Shown: positions 17,905 to 27,763, counted from the first letter of the stretch. The stretch is DNA of 64,000 nucleotides from Pseudobutyrivibrio sp. ACV-2 (GCF_900107545.1 NZ_FNQZ01000001.1:528095-592094); one strand, 5' to 3'. Numbers and translations: made by a program. The notes: generated by a model from the sequence alone, not told the origin.

Positions 17905-20310
17905 TTAAGCTTTTTTAGACCAAAATTTTGTAACTTTTAACGAAATCTCATCCACTGTGGTATAACAGGCGTCTTTCCACTCACGGGGAAAAGTCTTTTG
18001 GTAACTAGCGAAGCGAAGTCTTTCGTCTAACAATTCAATGATTCCCACATCATCCTTTGTCCTGATTAGTCGACCTGCAGCCTGGATTACTTTATTCATT
18101 CCAGGGTATAGATATGCATATTCAAATCCATTTTTTCCCTGTCCATCAAAGAAATCCGACATCAGCTTTCTGCTGTTTCCCACCTGCGGGAGTCCTGTAC
18201 CAAGCACAACTACACCTATAAGCTTTCCGCCCACCAAATCTATTCCCTCAGAAAATATTCCTCCAAGGGTGCAAAATGCCACCATGGACTTTGTTCTTTT
18301 TGTTTCAAATTCTAGCAGGAACTCTTCCCTTTCTTGCTCCGTCATATTCTGCTGCTGGGTCAATATATCAACATCACCGGCCATAGTCTCATATTCAGCC
18401 TTCACATCCTCTATAAACTTATAGGAAGGCCCAAAAACCATGTAATTACCCATTTTGCCATCCACAGCTGCCTTGATATATTTGGCATATTTTATATACT
18501 CCTCCTGACCACGTCTGGTGTATTTACTGGTCACATCTGTACCAAGCACCAGCAAACGATTGGAAGTGTCAAAAACAGAGTCTACATAAATGGCATACAC
18601 ATCCTTAATGTTACACAGCAAATCCTTGTAATAATCTATTGGAAGTAATGTAGCACTAAAATAAACAGTGGCTCGTGCCATATTCAGCCTGTCCTGAAGC
18701 TGAGCAGATGGGTCTATACAAAATAGATGAAGATTAAAATTTTTATCATCATCAAAATCGCAATATATCCTGTAGTGATTATTATCCTGTTGATATGCCA
18801 GCGCAGTAAAATTTCTAAGCCTGAAATAAAAATCCAGCACCTCATCCTGATATATTCCAAACTTTACCTCTTTTTTGAAAAGCTGCTCAAAAATCATTTG
18901 CAGATTATCGCATGCAGTAAGAAGCATATCGATATCGGGAAGTACTGTGATATCATGGTCACACTGTCTTTTATATTCAAGCAAAATACGATTACATTTT
19001 TCAAGTGCATTAACAAGCTTTTTGCTGACCGGCTTTGCATATCTTTTTATAGAAAGGATCTCTTCTTTAATGAGGGTCTCTGAATACATTTCTCTGGCTC
19101 TGTCCACCATGTTGTGTGCCTCATCAATAAGAAAAATATGCTCTCCTGTTTTTCCATCGGCGAAAAATCTTTTTAGATAAACATTAGGATCAAAAACATA
19201 GTTGTAATCGCAAATAATACCTTCGCACCAGGTGCTCACATCAAGAGCCAGTTCAAAAGGACAAACCACGTATTCTTCTGCATAGCCTAAAATCACATCT
19301 CTTGTTATGACGTTTTCCTTTGTGATAATTTCATAAATTACATCATTCACCCTGTCAAAATGCCCGCGAGCGTATGGGCAGTTGTCAGGGTTACAATCCG
19401 CCTCATCACACATACACATTTTTTCTTTAGCCGTAAGCATTATAGTAAGGCCTTCATATCCTGACTCGGCCAATAATTTATAAGCATCCCTGGCAGCAAT
19501 TGCAGTGGCGGTTTTAGCCGTAAGATAAAACACTCTCTCCGCCAGATTTTGTCCCAATGCCATTACCGCAGGAAATACATTTGCTATGGTTTTGCCGGTA
19601 CCAGTAGGCGCCTGCATAAATAAGATTTTCCTTCTATATATGCTGCGATAAACATCCGATACCAACTTCTTTTGACCATCCCTATACTCATAGGGAAATT
19701 CAAGCCCCTGAGCAGATTGAAGCATATCCATTTTATGATTGTATTGAAAATCCACCCATTTTCTAAATATATTAATAATAGTTAAAAACCACTCTTCGAT
19801 TTCACTGTATGTATAAGTATGGTTGAAGTGCTTTATTTCCTCTGTCTCAAGACTGACATATGTCATCTGCACCTCAATTTCAGGGAGATTATATTCGTTA
19901 GCTAAAATATATCCATAGCATTTTGCCTGAGCATCATGTACCAGCACAGGCTTTTCAAAGGTCATTACATCCATGTACATACCCTTGATTTCATCCACAA
20001 GCGCAGACACCACTGTGCCTTCTTCATCCATCTCAAGTACCACACCATCTGCTCTTCCTTCGATTCCAAGAGTGTAATCCTCACAATCAACCTGAAACTT
20101 AAGGGGAACCTCTGCACGATAAAAAGGACCCATAGAGCTTTGAATCTTTCTATGAATCCTACTTCCCGCCTGCATGGCCTCAAATGGGTCTACGGAGCCC
20201 CTTCTATCATCGATATCTCCCTCTCTAAGGAGAAATTCCACCAGACTCCTAACGGATATATTTATTTGTGCCTTTTCCCCCTCCGGGGTAACAAGACGTG
20301 CTACTTTCAT
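17905..20310 (-). CDS. Rad3/DinG-type DNA helicase with N-terminal PD-(D/E)XK nuclease-like domain
   Basis: 801 residues. The N-terminal 200 residues look like a RecB/Cas4-type nuclease: LGIEGRADGVVLE, ALVDEIKGMY and a later QAKCYGYIL block supply Asp, Glu-x-Lys and Gln. The helicase follows: Walker A QAPTGTGKT near 235, four cysteines in CMCDEADCNPDNC near 300 for an iron-sulfur cluster, DEAH box LIDEAHNMVD near 395, and motif VI QAAGRLIRT near 755. Such XPD-like enzymes unwind DNA 5' to 3' in repair. The combination is known in Firmicutes; the nuclease role is inferred. It starts just after the hpr-like gene terminator. Confidence 0.88.
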   Translation of the reverse strand: MKVARLVTPEGEKAQINISVRSLVEFLLREGDIDDRRGSVDPFEAMQAGSRIHRKIQSSMGPFYRAEVPLKFQVDCEDYTLGIEGRADGVVLEMDEEGTVVSALVDEIKGMYMDVMTFEKPVLVHDAQAKCYGYILANEYNLPEIEVQMTYVSLETEEIKHFNHTYTYSEIEEWFLTIINIFRKWVDFQYNHKMDMLQSAQGLEFPYEYRDGQKKLVSDVYRSIYRRKILFMQAPTGTGKTIANVFPAVMALGQNLAERVFYLTAKTATAIAARDAYKLLAESGYEGLTIMLTAKEKMCMCDEADCNPDNCPYARGHFDRVNDVIYEIITKENVITRDVILGYAEEYVVCPFELALDVSTWCEGIICDYNYVFDPNVYLKRFFADGKTGEHIFLIDEAHNMVDRAREMYSETLIKEEILSIKRYAKPVSKKLVNALEKCNRILLEYKRQCDHDITVLPDIDMLLTACDNLQMIFEQLFKKEVKFGIYQDEVLDFYFRLRNFTALAYQQDNNHYRIYCDFDDDKNFNLHLFCIDPSAQLQDRLNMARATVYFSATLLPIDYYKDLLCNIKDVYAIYVDSVFDTSNRLLVLGTDVTSKYTRRGQEEYIKYAKYIKAAVDGKMGNYMVFGPSYKFIEDVKAEYETMAGDVDILTQQQNMTEQEREEFLLEFETKRTKSMVAFCTLGGIFSEGIDLVGGKLIGVVVLGTGLPQVGNSRKLMSDFFDGQGKNGFEYAYLYPGMNKVIQAAGRLIRTKDDVGIIELLDERLRFASYQKTFPREWKDACYTTVDEISLKVTKFWSKKA

Positions 20311-20324
20311 AATACTCCTAATAA

Positions 20325-20351
20325 AAAAAACCTGTGAGATTACTCACAGGC
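20325..20351 (-). terminator. Terminator after the HPr-like gene
   Basis: On the minus strand CCTGTGAG / CTCACAGG with a short loop, followed by seven T. It separates the HPr-like gene from the helicase gene. Confidence 0.85.
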
Positions 20352-20372
20352 TTAATTATACAATATAAAATA

Positions 20373-20600
20373 TTATGCAACAATGAACTTCTGAACAGCT
20401 TTTTTAAGGATTGAATTATCCTGCTCGCTAATAGAAACATTCATGTCTCTCTTAATACCCATGGCAATTACACCGAGAAGTGACTTTCCATCGATATAAA
20501 CCACGCCACTATGGAGATCAACATCTCCACCGCATTGTGATGCTGCCTTTACAAACTCTTCAGCGTCATTTGTGTTTTCTAATCTAATTTTAAACTTCAT
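20373..20600 (-). CDS. HPr-like protein without the phosphorylatable histidine
   Basis: 75 residues with an HPr fold signature: MKFKIRLENTNDAEEFVKAA, then VDLHSGVVYIDGKSLLGVIA, then a C-terminal helix KKAVQKFIV. The Ser of DGKSLLGV corresponds to the regulatory Ser46 used by HPr kinase. The usual LHARPA motif with His15 is absent; the position is occupied by ENTND. It therefore probably cannot pass phosphate in the sugar phosphotransferase system and may be a regulator like Crh. It has its own promoter (20652-20680) and terminator. Confidence 0.75.
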   Translation of the reverse strand: MKFKIRLENTNDAEEFVKAASQCGGDVDLHSGVVYIDGKSLLGVIAMGIKRDMNVSISEQDNSILKKAVQKFIVA

Positions 20601-20651
20601 TATAACTTACTCCTATTACTTCAAAACAGTTCCCAAAACAGTTTTAACTTA

Positions 20652-20680
20652 TGTATATCACCATTTTTTTGAAGTGTCAA
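20652..20680 (-). promoter_or_regulatory. Promoter of the HPr-like gene
   Basis: On the minus strand TTGACA (20675-20680), 17-bp spacer, TATACA (20652-20657). The remaining stretch to 20913 is AT-rich and shows no gene or clear structure. Confidence 0.7.
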
Positions 20681-20913
20681 CGAGTAAACCAATCACAAAG
20701 AATCTCGTTTTTAACCATTTGAGTATTATATATCGGCAACTTATTTGTACTCACTTTGTCATTTTCGTAGATATGAATATCAGTTTCCTCTCTAAGCGTA
20801 CAAATACACCTTTCGCTAATTCTAGTCAGATTTCGGTTTCCATTTTGGTAACATTTTCGTTACTTGTATACAAGCAATAATTACATTGTGTAATAATGTA
20901 TTTATTCAAAAAC

Positions 20914-20945
20914 AAAGCCCCGATGTTAAATCCACCGAGGCTTTC
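20914..20945 (-). terminator. Terminator of the EAL-HDOD gene
   Basis: On the minus strand AAAGCCTCGG pairs with a CGGGGCTTT arm and is followed by GTTTTTG, 40 bases after the stop codon. Confidence 0.7.
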
Positions 20946-20984
20946 TACTCTTTAGTTTATTTATGAGTTTTCGACTTATTATGA

Positions 20985-22208
20985 TTATGAATTAAACATC
21001 TCTCCATACCACTCCAGTGCTTCTACATATGCGTCATAAACAACATGCATTTCAATATCATGAAGCACCATTAGTCTGGATACTTCCTGCCAATCACCAG
21101 CTTCATAGCTAAGTAAAAATTCAAGCTGTGGAGCAAATATTCCATCACCACTTACAAGAGCTTTTTTAATCTCATTACTAACACCTACCTGCTCTAAAGC
21201 CTTTTCCATAGGCATATCTAAGATTAAATTCAATAATGAGAACAGCCCCATCAAAAACAGCTCGTCTTTTCTCATAGCATAATCAAATGCCTTTGAAAGA
21301 TTTTCAGCAAATCTGGCTCTTACTAGAGAAAGTCGTGTAATTTCATTTGGCTTTCCTGCCGCCAATTCATTAAAAAGTGTGGTATTTAACCAACGTCTGA
21401 TTTCTCTTTGTCCTAGAAGTGCTGTAGCCTGATTAATAGAGCGAATATTAGAATTAATAGTAAGTCTGTTTGCTATTTTTAGGAGTTCAATTGATAAAGC
21501 AGGATCCTGTGCCACTACGTTGGCTACATCCTCTAAATCAAAATCTGATTGGTTAATTACAGTCATGAGTTTCATGTAATTAATCTTGATAGGTGTAACT
21601 TCTGTGTCCTGCTTGTTTATAGGAACTCTAAAGAAGGTTCCTTCGAATATCTTATACTGTCCACATTCTTTAGCTTTGTCAAATTCTTCTTTGGTGTGGA
21701 GATTTTCTGCACAGAAAGTCATATCAGGCATTAGCTTTCTGAATGCATTTGCCTGTTCGACAATATCGCCTGCATCTGCATTAATAAGGAATAAATCAAA
21801 ATCCTTAAGCATAAATTTATAGTCTTCAATGTTCTTAAGAGGCAGGTCTTTCACTCCTAGCTTAAATCCCTTTTTCTTTAAATCGAGTAACCTCTTATTA
21901 TACGTCTCCTCTGGCTTTAGAGATTGATCCATCATAAGGACTATTCTGCCATCAAAACCAGTCAATTGTTGCTCAATATTAGCAAATAGCGAAATATTAT
22001 TTATAGGAATAATTATTTCGCAATTAGCAACCAAATCATCTTCAGAAATACTTTCAAAAACCTCAATACCTACAATTGAGCCAGCACCATCATATTTACC
22101 TGATGCAAGCAAATGAGGGTTCTCAAACATATTCTCTTTCTGAGCATACAAGCAATAAGATGCAACAGACATGTCTTCAAAAAAAAGTGGTACCAATGTA
22201 GCTAGCAT
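20985..22208 (-). CDS. EAL-HDOD domain signalling protein (YuxH-like)
   Basis: 407 residues. The N-terminal half resembles an EAL c-di-GMP phosphodiesterase fold (AENLHTKEEFDKAKECGQYK, FEGTFFRVPI) but has no EAL tripeptide, so it is probably catalytically inactive. The C-terminal half is an HDOD domain (LMTVINQSDFDLEDVANVVA, ALSIELLKIANRLT, ALLGQREIRRWL). Such proteins act as signalling scaffolds in bacterial second-messenger and motility control. The ATG at 22208 is preferred to the TTG at 22226, because AAGGAGAAGG upstream of the ATG is the ribosome site. Single gene. Confidence 0.82.
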   Translation of the reverse strand: MLATLVPLFFEDMSVASYCLYAQKENMFENPHLLASGKYDGAGSIVGIEVFESISEDDLVANCEIIIPINNISLFANIEQQLTGFDGRIVLMMDQSLKPEETYNKRLLDLKKKGFKLGVKDLPLKNIEDYKFMLKDFDLFLINADAGDIVEQANAFRKLMPDMTFCAENLHTKEEFDKAKECGQYKIFEGTFFRVPINKQDTEVTPIKINYMKLMTVINQSDFDLEDVANVVAQDPALSIELLKIANRLTINSNIRSINQATALLGQREIRRWLNTTLFNELAAGKPNEITRLSLVRARFAENLSKAFDYAMRKDELFLMGLFSLLNLILDMPMEKALEQVGVSNEIKKALVSGDGIFAPQLEFLLSYEAGDWQEVSRLMVLHDIEMHVVYDAYVEALEWYGEMFNS

Positions 22209-22358
22209 ATTCCTTCTCCTTTTCAAGCCTCAAATATAGATAGTAATAACCCCAAAAATATTCTGACAGAATTGTCTGAATATTTATAAAAAAATTATAT
22301 CACTCCTCATTTTTCAATTCAACGTCTAGTAGTGGAAAAATAAATCCTTTATAGCAAA

Positions 22359-22389
22359 AAAGGCACTATTTTTTTCAAATAATGCCTTT
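22359..22389 (-). terminator. Terminator of the beta-fructoside operon
   Basis: On the minus strand AAAGGCATTATT pairs with AATAGTGCCTTT and is followed by a T run, 15 bases after the GH32 stop. Confidence 0.75.
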
Positions 22390-22403
22390 ACAACCTAATT
22401 ATT

Positions 22404-23936
22404 TTAATTGTCGCTCAAATCGTATTTTGTTACGTCAATAATAACGTTTTTGTTAGCCTCGAAATAAATCTCTTTTGCAGATACATCTGTATCTAAAGTG
22501 GCTGTCATTGCATATGCGCCATCCTCAAAGAACAGTTCCATGCTGAATCTATCAAGAATAATACGTACCTTTACTTCTCCATTGTTGAATGGAACCTTTG
22601 TACGTCTCTGATGAACAATGCTTCTGCGGGATCCAGAGAATTTTCTATCAAGCTTTACAATGTTCTCCTTTGGTCTAAAGATAACATCTGTATGCTTCTT
22701 AGAATCTGATGCCAAACCGATAGTAAATTTATCATAAATGTCTTCGACATTCTCAGGGTGAATAGTAATGGTCATATCTATCTGGCGGCCTTCGATTCCA
22801 TCCAAGTATACACGACTTGATGGGTTGTGTCCTTCCGTATCAAGTACACTCTCATCTCCCTTAATAACAGTATTAAGGTGCTCAACCTTGTCTTTACGCA
22901 TTGATTCCAATTCTCTGATTGGATTCTGATATAATCTTCCATTTTTAATCTCAAGCTCTCTTGGAACAGTCATCTGACCAAACCAAGGAAGATTTCTATC
23001 ATGTGCTCCTGATGTATCCCAATTCTGCATCCAGCCAATCATTACACGACGACCATCTGGGGTTAAGATGCTCTGATGTGCATAAAAGTCAATTCCATAG
23101 TCTACTGCCTGGAAAGTCTTTGGTACAAATGTATCTGTAGCATCATCATAATCACCGATGATACAAACATTTCCATTTCCATTATGGAATTCAAATCCTT
23201 CTGGAAGCATATCCTGTGGGCTGACAAAGATAACGCCCTGTCCATCAAGCTCGAAGAAGTCTGGACATTCCCACATAAGACCATATGAGCCATCGTTTTC
23301 GGCAAATACTTTTTCAAACTCCCAGTTAAGAGCATTTTTACTCTTAAATAAGAGAAGCTGACCAAAGCCGTCATCCTTAAGATTGGCTACTAAAAGACGA
23401 TAGCTTCCATCTTTTTTCTGCCAAATCTTTGGATCTCTAAAGTGCTCGACATTTCCATTTGCAGGAATTGCATCTGTTCCAAGAACAGGGTTATTAGCAT
23501 ACTTTTCGTAATCCTCGCCATCTCCCATGGCCAAACACTGTGTCTGGAATTCCTTAAGATGACCATTTTCAACTGTACGCTTCATAACACCTGTGTAGAT
23601 AAGAAGCTGTCTTCCATCAGGAAGGCCTATAGCACTTCCTGAAAAGACGCCATCTTTATCATAGAATTCATCTGGTGCAAGCGCGCAAGTCAGATGTTCC
23701 CAATGTAGTAAATCATCACTTACAGCATGGCCCCAATGCATTGGACCCCAAGCAGCCTCATATGGATAATACTGATAAAACATGTGATACTTTCCATTAT
23801 AATAGCTGAAACCGTTTGGGTCGTTCATCCAGCCTACTCTAGGAGACAAATGAAATCCCGGTCTATCCTCTTTTGAAATTAATTTAGCTAATGCCTCCTC
23901 GTATTTGCGAGCTTCTCTTAATGTCTGACTGCTCAT
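22404..23936 (-). CDS. GH32 beta-fructofuranosidase (sucrose-6-phosphate hydrolase type)
   Basis: 510 residues of glycoside hydrolase family 32. The nucleophile motif WMNDPNG is near residue 36, the transition-state Asp is in FRDPKIW near 167, and the acid/base Glu is in WECPDFFEL near 223. A C-terminal beta-sandwich ends the protein. There is no signal peptide, so it acts inside the cell on sucrose or short fructans taken up by the adjoining ABC transporter. As the partner transporter does not phosphorylate its sugar, the substrate is probably the free sugar. Last gene of the LacI-controlled operon, 25 bases after the binding-protein gene. Confidence 0.93.
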   Translation of the reverse strand: MSSQTLREARKYEEALAKLISKEDRPGFHLSPRVGWMNDPNGFSYYNGKYHMFYQYYPYEAAWGPMHWGHAVSDDLLHWEHLTCALAPDEFYDKDGVFSGSAIGLPDGRQLLIYTGVMKRTVENGHLKEFQTQCLAMGDGEDYEKYANNPVLGTDAIPANGNVEHFRDPKIWQKKDGSYRLLVANLKDDGFGQLLLFKSKNALNWEFEKVFAENDGSYGLMWECPDFFELDGQGVIFVSPQDMLPEGFEFHNGNGNVCIIGDYDDATDTFVPKTFQAVDYGIDFYAHQSILTPDGRRVMIGWMQNWDTSGAHDRNLPWFGQMTVPRELEIKNGRLYQNPIRELESMRKDKVEHLNTVIKGDESVLDTEGHNPSSRVYLDGIEGRQIDMTITIHPENVEDIYDKFTIGLASDSKKHTDVIFRPKENIVKLDRKFSGSRRSIVHQRRTKVPFNNGEVKVRIILDRFSMELFFEDGAYAMTATLDTDVSAKEIYFEANKNVIIDVTKYDLSDN

Positions 23937-23961
23937 TTTACACCTTCCTATCTAAATATTT

Positions 23962-25623
23962 CTAATTTGCTTCGTAGTATTTATCAAGATACTGCTGATA
24001 AATATCAAGATACTGAGCCAAGCCGTAATCATCAGCCTGTGCCAAGTATGACTTCCAAGCTCCGTCTGTCACACCATCTCTGATGAACTCAGACTTGCTT
24101 GAGTTGAAGAATGATACTAAATCTGTCTGAATACCTGAAAGCTTTTCTGTATCCTCAGATGACATAAATACTCTTGGGTAAACATACTTGCCGTGCATAT
24201 CATCTGTGTAGTAATCCTTAATCCAATCTAATCTGTACTGAGCATCATCTGGGCATGTTACGTATACACCATAGTACTCATCTAAGATTGCAAGAGGTCC
24301 ACCTACGCACTCTGCTTCTCTAACCTCAACTGGTGAAGCATCACCAAGTGCTGCATGCTTAAGCATCTTGTCACCATTTTCATTTTCGCCAAGCTCGAAG
24401 ATATCGAAGTCATCATCTTCGCCGTATGTACCCCAGTTGTTCTGTGGAGACTGGAATGGATCATACATCTGATCAAGCCATGCACAAATAAGTGCAGGGT
24501 TCTTGCAAACGCTTGTTACTACACAACGACCTCTGTCGAAACCTGATGTAAATGAACCGTTCTGTGGAGTAACGTTTACTGTATCTGCCTTTAATGCCTT
24601 AAGTGGTACATAATCATTGATATTGTCAATGTTAGCTACATCCCAAGAGAAACATACACCGTAACGATGTGACTTACCCTTTGCTACGTATGTAGCCCAA
24701 TCCTGTGTGAAGCACTCTGGATCGATAAGGCCTTCAGCATAAAGCTTGTGTAACCACTCAACACCCTTCTTAAATCCATCTGTAGTAGCTGTACAAACAA
24801 CCTGTCTGTCATCATTTACTGCGATGTGCTGACCCATATCTACGTCACCGATACCATCGCCAAAACCATTTGTAAGGATGTTAGGATCCTGATCATTGAT
24901 GATGCATGACATTGGAATGATGTCGCCTTCGATACCGAACTCATCCTGTAATGCCTTTGCGTTATCCTGGAATGCAATAAGAACCTGCTCGAATTCATCA
25001 ACTGTTGTAGGTGTCTCAAGTCCTAAGAAATCAAGCCACTTCTGATTGATGAAGCACATGTTGTTACCAACTGTCTGAATAGCAGTCTTTTCTGAACCTA
25101 ACTGCTCAATCCAAGGCAATGCCCAGATATGTCCATCTTCGTCCTCACACATTGTTCTGTACTCAGGACACTTTTCAAATACAGCTGAAAGGTTTGGCAT
25201 ATACTGATCAATATAATCCTCAACTGGGATAATAACGCCCTGATCTGCATATCTAAGCAAATCGTTATCGCCAAAGCCTGCGTTGAATACAAAATCTGTA
25301 AGAGTGTTAACATTTGCCATGTTAAGAGATATCTTATCTCCCCACTGGTCAGAAGAAATAGCTGTCCATTCTACATGTACGTTTGTCTCATCCTCAAGTC
25401 TCTTGAAAATTGTACGATTGTTTGGCTCTTCCTCTGTTCCTGTAGGATAACTAATCATACCTGTGATTGTTACCTTGTCAGCGAGTGGGAAGCTTAAATT
25501 TTCTGTGTCTACAGAATCTGCATTACTAGCTGACTTTGATCCTCCACCGCAGCCAGTAAATGTGCCCATGGCAAGTGTAGCTACCATGGTTGTTGCTACT
25601 AAACCTTTGAATACTTTCTTCAT
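23962..25623 (-). CDS. Sugar ABC transporter solute-binding lipoprotein
   Basis: 553 residues. A lipoprotein signal (MKKVFKGLVATTMVATLAMG, then TFTGCGG) predicts lipidation on the Cys near residue 26 after cleavage. The mature part is a large extracellular family 1 solute-binding protein of the LipO/YtcQ type used with LplB/LplC permeases for oligosaccharides. The gene lies between permease and GH32 genes, suggesting that it binds a fructose-containing sugar. No ATPase gene is present, so a shared MsmK-type ATPase elsewhere is expected. Codon use and GC fit the neighbours. Confidence 0.9.
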   Translation of the reverse strand: MKKVFKGLVATTMVATLAMGTFTGCGGGSKSASNADSVDTENLSFPLADKVTITGMISYPTGTEEEPNNRTIFKRLEDETNVHVEWTAISSDQWGDKISLNMANVNTLTDFVFNAGFGDNDLLRYADQGVIIPVEDYIDQYMPNLSAVFEKCPEYRTMCEDEDGHIWALPWIEQLGSEKTAIQTVGNNMCFINQKWLDFLGLETPTTVDEFEQVLIAFQDNAKALQDEFGIEGDIIPMSCIINDQDPNILTNGFGDGIGDVDMGQHIAVNDDRQVVCTATTDGFKKGVEWLHKLYAEGLIDPECFTQDWATYVAKGKSHRYGVCFSWDVANIDNINDYVPLKALKADTVNVTPQNGSFTSGFDRGRCVVTSVCKNPALICAWLDQMYDPFQSPQNNWGTYGEDDDFDIFELGENENGDKMLKHAALGDASPVEVREAECVGGPLAILDEYYGVYVTCPDDAQYRLDWIKDYYTDDMHGKYVYPRVFMSSEDTEKLSGIQTDLVSFFNSSKSEFIRDGVTDGAWKSYLAQADDYGLAQYLDIYQQYLDKYYEAN

Positions 25624-25675
25624 TTTTCTCCTCCTAATTTATATCAAACAGGTTATCCTGTTTGTTTCACTTTTA

Positions 25676-26584
25676 TTAGCCCTTGATTGAGCCAACCATA
25701 ATACCTTTATCAAAGTACTTCTGGAAGAATGGATACATAACAATAAGTGGTAAGCTTGAAATAATGATTGTTGCATATTTCAAAAGCTCTGCTAACTGTG
25801 CACGCTGTGCTGTTGACTGCATATCTGCAATCATGCCTGGGTCAGGCTGGTTCTGAATAAGAATAGATCTAAGTACAAGCTGAAGTGGCTGCTTTGAAGC
25901 AGAGTTAATATAAATCATAGCGTCAAAGTAACTGTTCCACATAGCTACGAACTGCCATAAGCAAAGAACTGCAATAACTGGTGTACATACAGGAAGCAAA
26001 ATCTTGAAGAAGTAAATGATTTCATTTGCTCCATCAACCTCAGCTGCTTCTCTAAGCTCTGCTGGGATGCCCTTGTAATATGTTCTTGCGATAATCATAT
26101 TCCATACTGAAAATGCACCAGGTAAAACTACTGCCCACATTGTATCAAGTAATCCCAACTTACTAATAAGAAGGTATGTAGGAATAAGTCCACCACCGAA
26201 GAACATTGTGATAATGAAAATTGTGTTAAAGAAATTCTTTCCTTTAAAATTATCAAGTGACATTGGGTATGCACAAAGCATTGTGATGAATACTGAAAGG
26301 AATGTGAATACGCATGAATAAACAACTGCGTTTTTAAATCCTACCCAAATCTGTCCATTTGAAATAACTCGCTCATAAGCTGTCAATGTCCATTTTTCCA
26401 AATCAAAGGTGATACCCTTATTCTGTAATGTGATTGGATCCATGAATGATGCAATGACTATGTAAATCATTGGAACAATAATTGCTAAAACAAATAGTCC
26501 TAAGAGAACGTAACCAGAAATAAGAAAGGTTTTATCTCCCATTGAATATCTGGCAAATTTACTTTTTTTCTTTTTTTCTTTCAT
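25676..26584 (-). CDS. Sugar ABC transporter permease, LplC/YtcP type
   Basis: 302 residues with six membrane segments and the binding-protein-dependent permease loop EAAEVDGANEIIYFFKILLP near residue 187, which contacts the ATPase. It ends with FFQKYFDKGIMVGSIKG, the typical tail of carbohydrate ABC permeases. It pairs with the LplB-type permease 14 bases upstream to form the membrane channel. Confidence 0.93.
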   Translation of the reverse strand: MKEKKKKSKFARYSMGDKTFLISGYVLLGLFVLAIIVPMIYIVIASFMDPITLQNKGITFDLEKWTLTAYERVISNGQIWVGFKNAVVYSCVFTFLSVFITMLCAYPMSLDNFKGKNFFNTIFIITMFFGGGLIPTYLLISKLGLLDTMWAVVLPGAFSVWNMIIARTYYKGIPAELREAAEVDGANEIIYFFKILLPVCTPVIAVLCLWQFVAMWNSYFDAMIYINSASKQPLQLVLRSILIQNQPDPGMIADMQSTAQRAQLAELLKYATIIISSLPLIVMYPFFQKYFDKGIMVGSIKG

Positions 26585-26598
26585 TATTTACCCCCTGA

Positions 26599-27510
26599 TT
26601 AAAGTCCCTGACCATCGTTCATTTTTTCAACGACTTTATTAACTACTACAAGAAGAATTACATTAATTACTGTATTGAAAAGTCCAACCGCTGTTGAGTA
26701 ACTGTAGTTACCATCAATAAGACCTTTCTTATATACATAGGTAGCAATGATTTCTGATGCTCCAAGGTTCAAGTCTGTCTGTAATGCATATGCCTTTTCA
26801 AAACCGATACTCATGATGTTTCCGGCCTGAAGAATGAACTGGATTACAACCATGTCCTTGATTGCTGGCCACTCTACTGCTTTGATCTGCTGGAAGATAT
26901 TTGCTCCATCAATCTGAGCTGCTTCCTTTAATTCCTGGCTGGCATTTGCAAGTGCTGCTGTGTACATGATTGATGCCCAACCTGCGCCCTGCCAGATACC
27001 ACTTGCAATGTAGATTGGTCTAAATGCTTCTGGCAATGTAAGGAAGTTTATTGTAGTTCCAAGTGCCATGTTGAAAGGTCCTGTAACTGATAAAAGGATA
27101 CGAACCATACCACAAAGGACGATTACTGATATGAAGTTTGGCATGTAAAGAACAAGCTGAATCTTTTGCTTTATTTTGCTGCTTTCGATTCTGTTAAGTA
27201 ACAGTGCCAGGATAATTGGTACTGGGAAGCCCCAGAGCAATCCATAAATACTAAGCTTTAATGTATTAACCAGATATGATATGAAATCCGGTGATGATAA
27301 AAACTGTTTAAAGTAGTCAAACCCTACCCATTCGCTTCCAAGGAAGCCTTTAAATGGACTGTACTTTTCGAATGCTATCAAGATACCACCCATTGGCAGG
27401 TATCTAAATATGATAGTAAGCAACAGTGCAGGTCCTAGAAAGAAAATGTACAATCTCCAGTGCCTAATTACATAATCTCTCGTTTCACTTATTTTCCCTT
27501 TTGTTTTCAT
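26599..27510 (-). CDS. Sugar ABC transporter permease, LplB/YteP type
   Basis: 303 residues. The N-terminus RHWRLYIFFLGPALLLTIIF and the loop LKEAAQIDGANIFQQIKAVE are characteristic of LplB-like permeases. The ATG at 27510 is chosen over the ATG at 27528 because AATGGAGGAG between them is the ribosome site. First gene of the operon, behind a promoter and operator facing the divergent lacI gene. Confidence 0.92.
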   Translation of the reverse strand: MKTKGKISETRDYVIRHWRLYIFFLGPALLLTIIFRYLPMGGILIAFEKYSPFKGFLGSEWVGFDYFKQFLSSPDFISYLVNTLKLSIYGLLWGFPVPIILALLLNRIESSKIKQKIQLVLYMPNFISVIVLCGMVRILLSVTGPFNMALGTTINFLTLPEAFRPIYIASGIWQGAGWASIMYTAALANASQELKEAAQIDGANIFQQIKAVEWPAIKDMVVIQFILQAGNIMSIGFEKAYALQTDLNLGASEIIATYVYKKGLIDGNYSYSTAVGLFNTVINVILLVVVNKVVEKMNDGQGL

Positions 27511-27524
27511 TAATCTCCTCCATT

Positions 27525-27591
27525 GCATATTTGCATATGCGCTTTACGTTTTTGCATATACTTACTATATCACTTTTTACATATGAGTCAA
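27525..27591 (-). promoter_or_regulatory. Promoter and operator of the beta-fructoside operon
   Basis: On the minus strand TTGACT (27586-27591), 16-bp spacer, TATAGT (27564-27569). A 16-bp inverted repeat GCATATTTGCATATGC (27525-27540) lies just before the ribosome site, where a bound LacI-type repressor would block transcription. Half-sites share TTGCA/TGCAA-like words with the operator near lacI. Confidence 0.65.
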
Positions 27592-27668
27592 TATTTTATT
27601 TCACATTTGTAACAATATTATATTTTTGCATTGTTTGTTTGTCGCATTTACACAAAAGAATTTTACAT

Positions 27669-27725
27669 TTGACAAATTGAGCTCGATTTTTTATTATATT
27701 TAATGTGTATTGCAATTACGTGCAA
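27669..27725 (+). promoter_or_regulatory. Promoter and operator of the lacI-type gene
   Basis: TTGACA (27669-27674), 17-bp spacer, TATTAT (27692-27697) on the plus strand. TTGCA-N6-TGCAA (27710-27725) lies a few bases downstream of the predicted start, fitting autorepression. Confidence 0.7.
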
Positions 27726-27763
27726 TTTATATATTTGCACAATATATAAATAAGGGGGACATT

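Noticed and set aside
27541..27560. Possible CcpA (cre) site near the fructoside promoter
   Set aside because: The match to the cre consensus is poor; only the LacI-type inverted repeats were kept.
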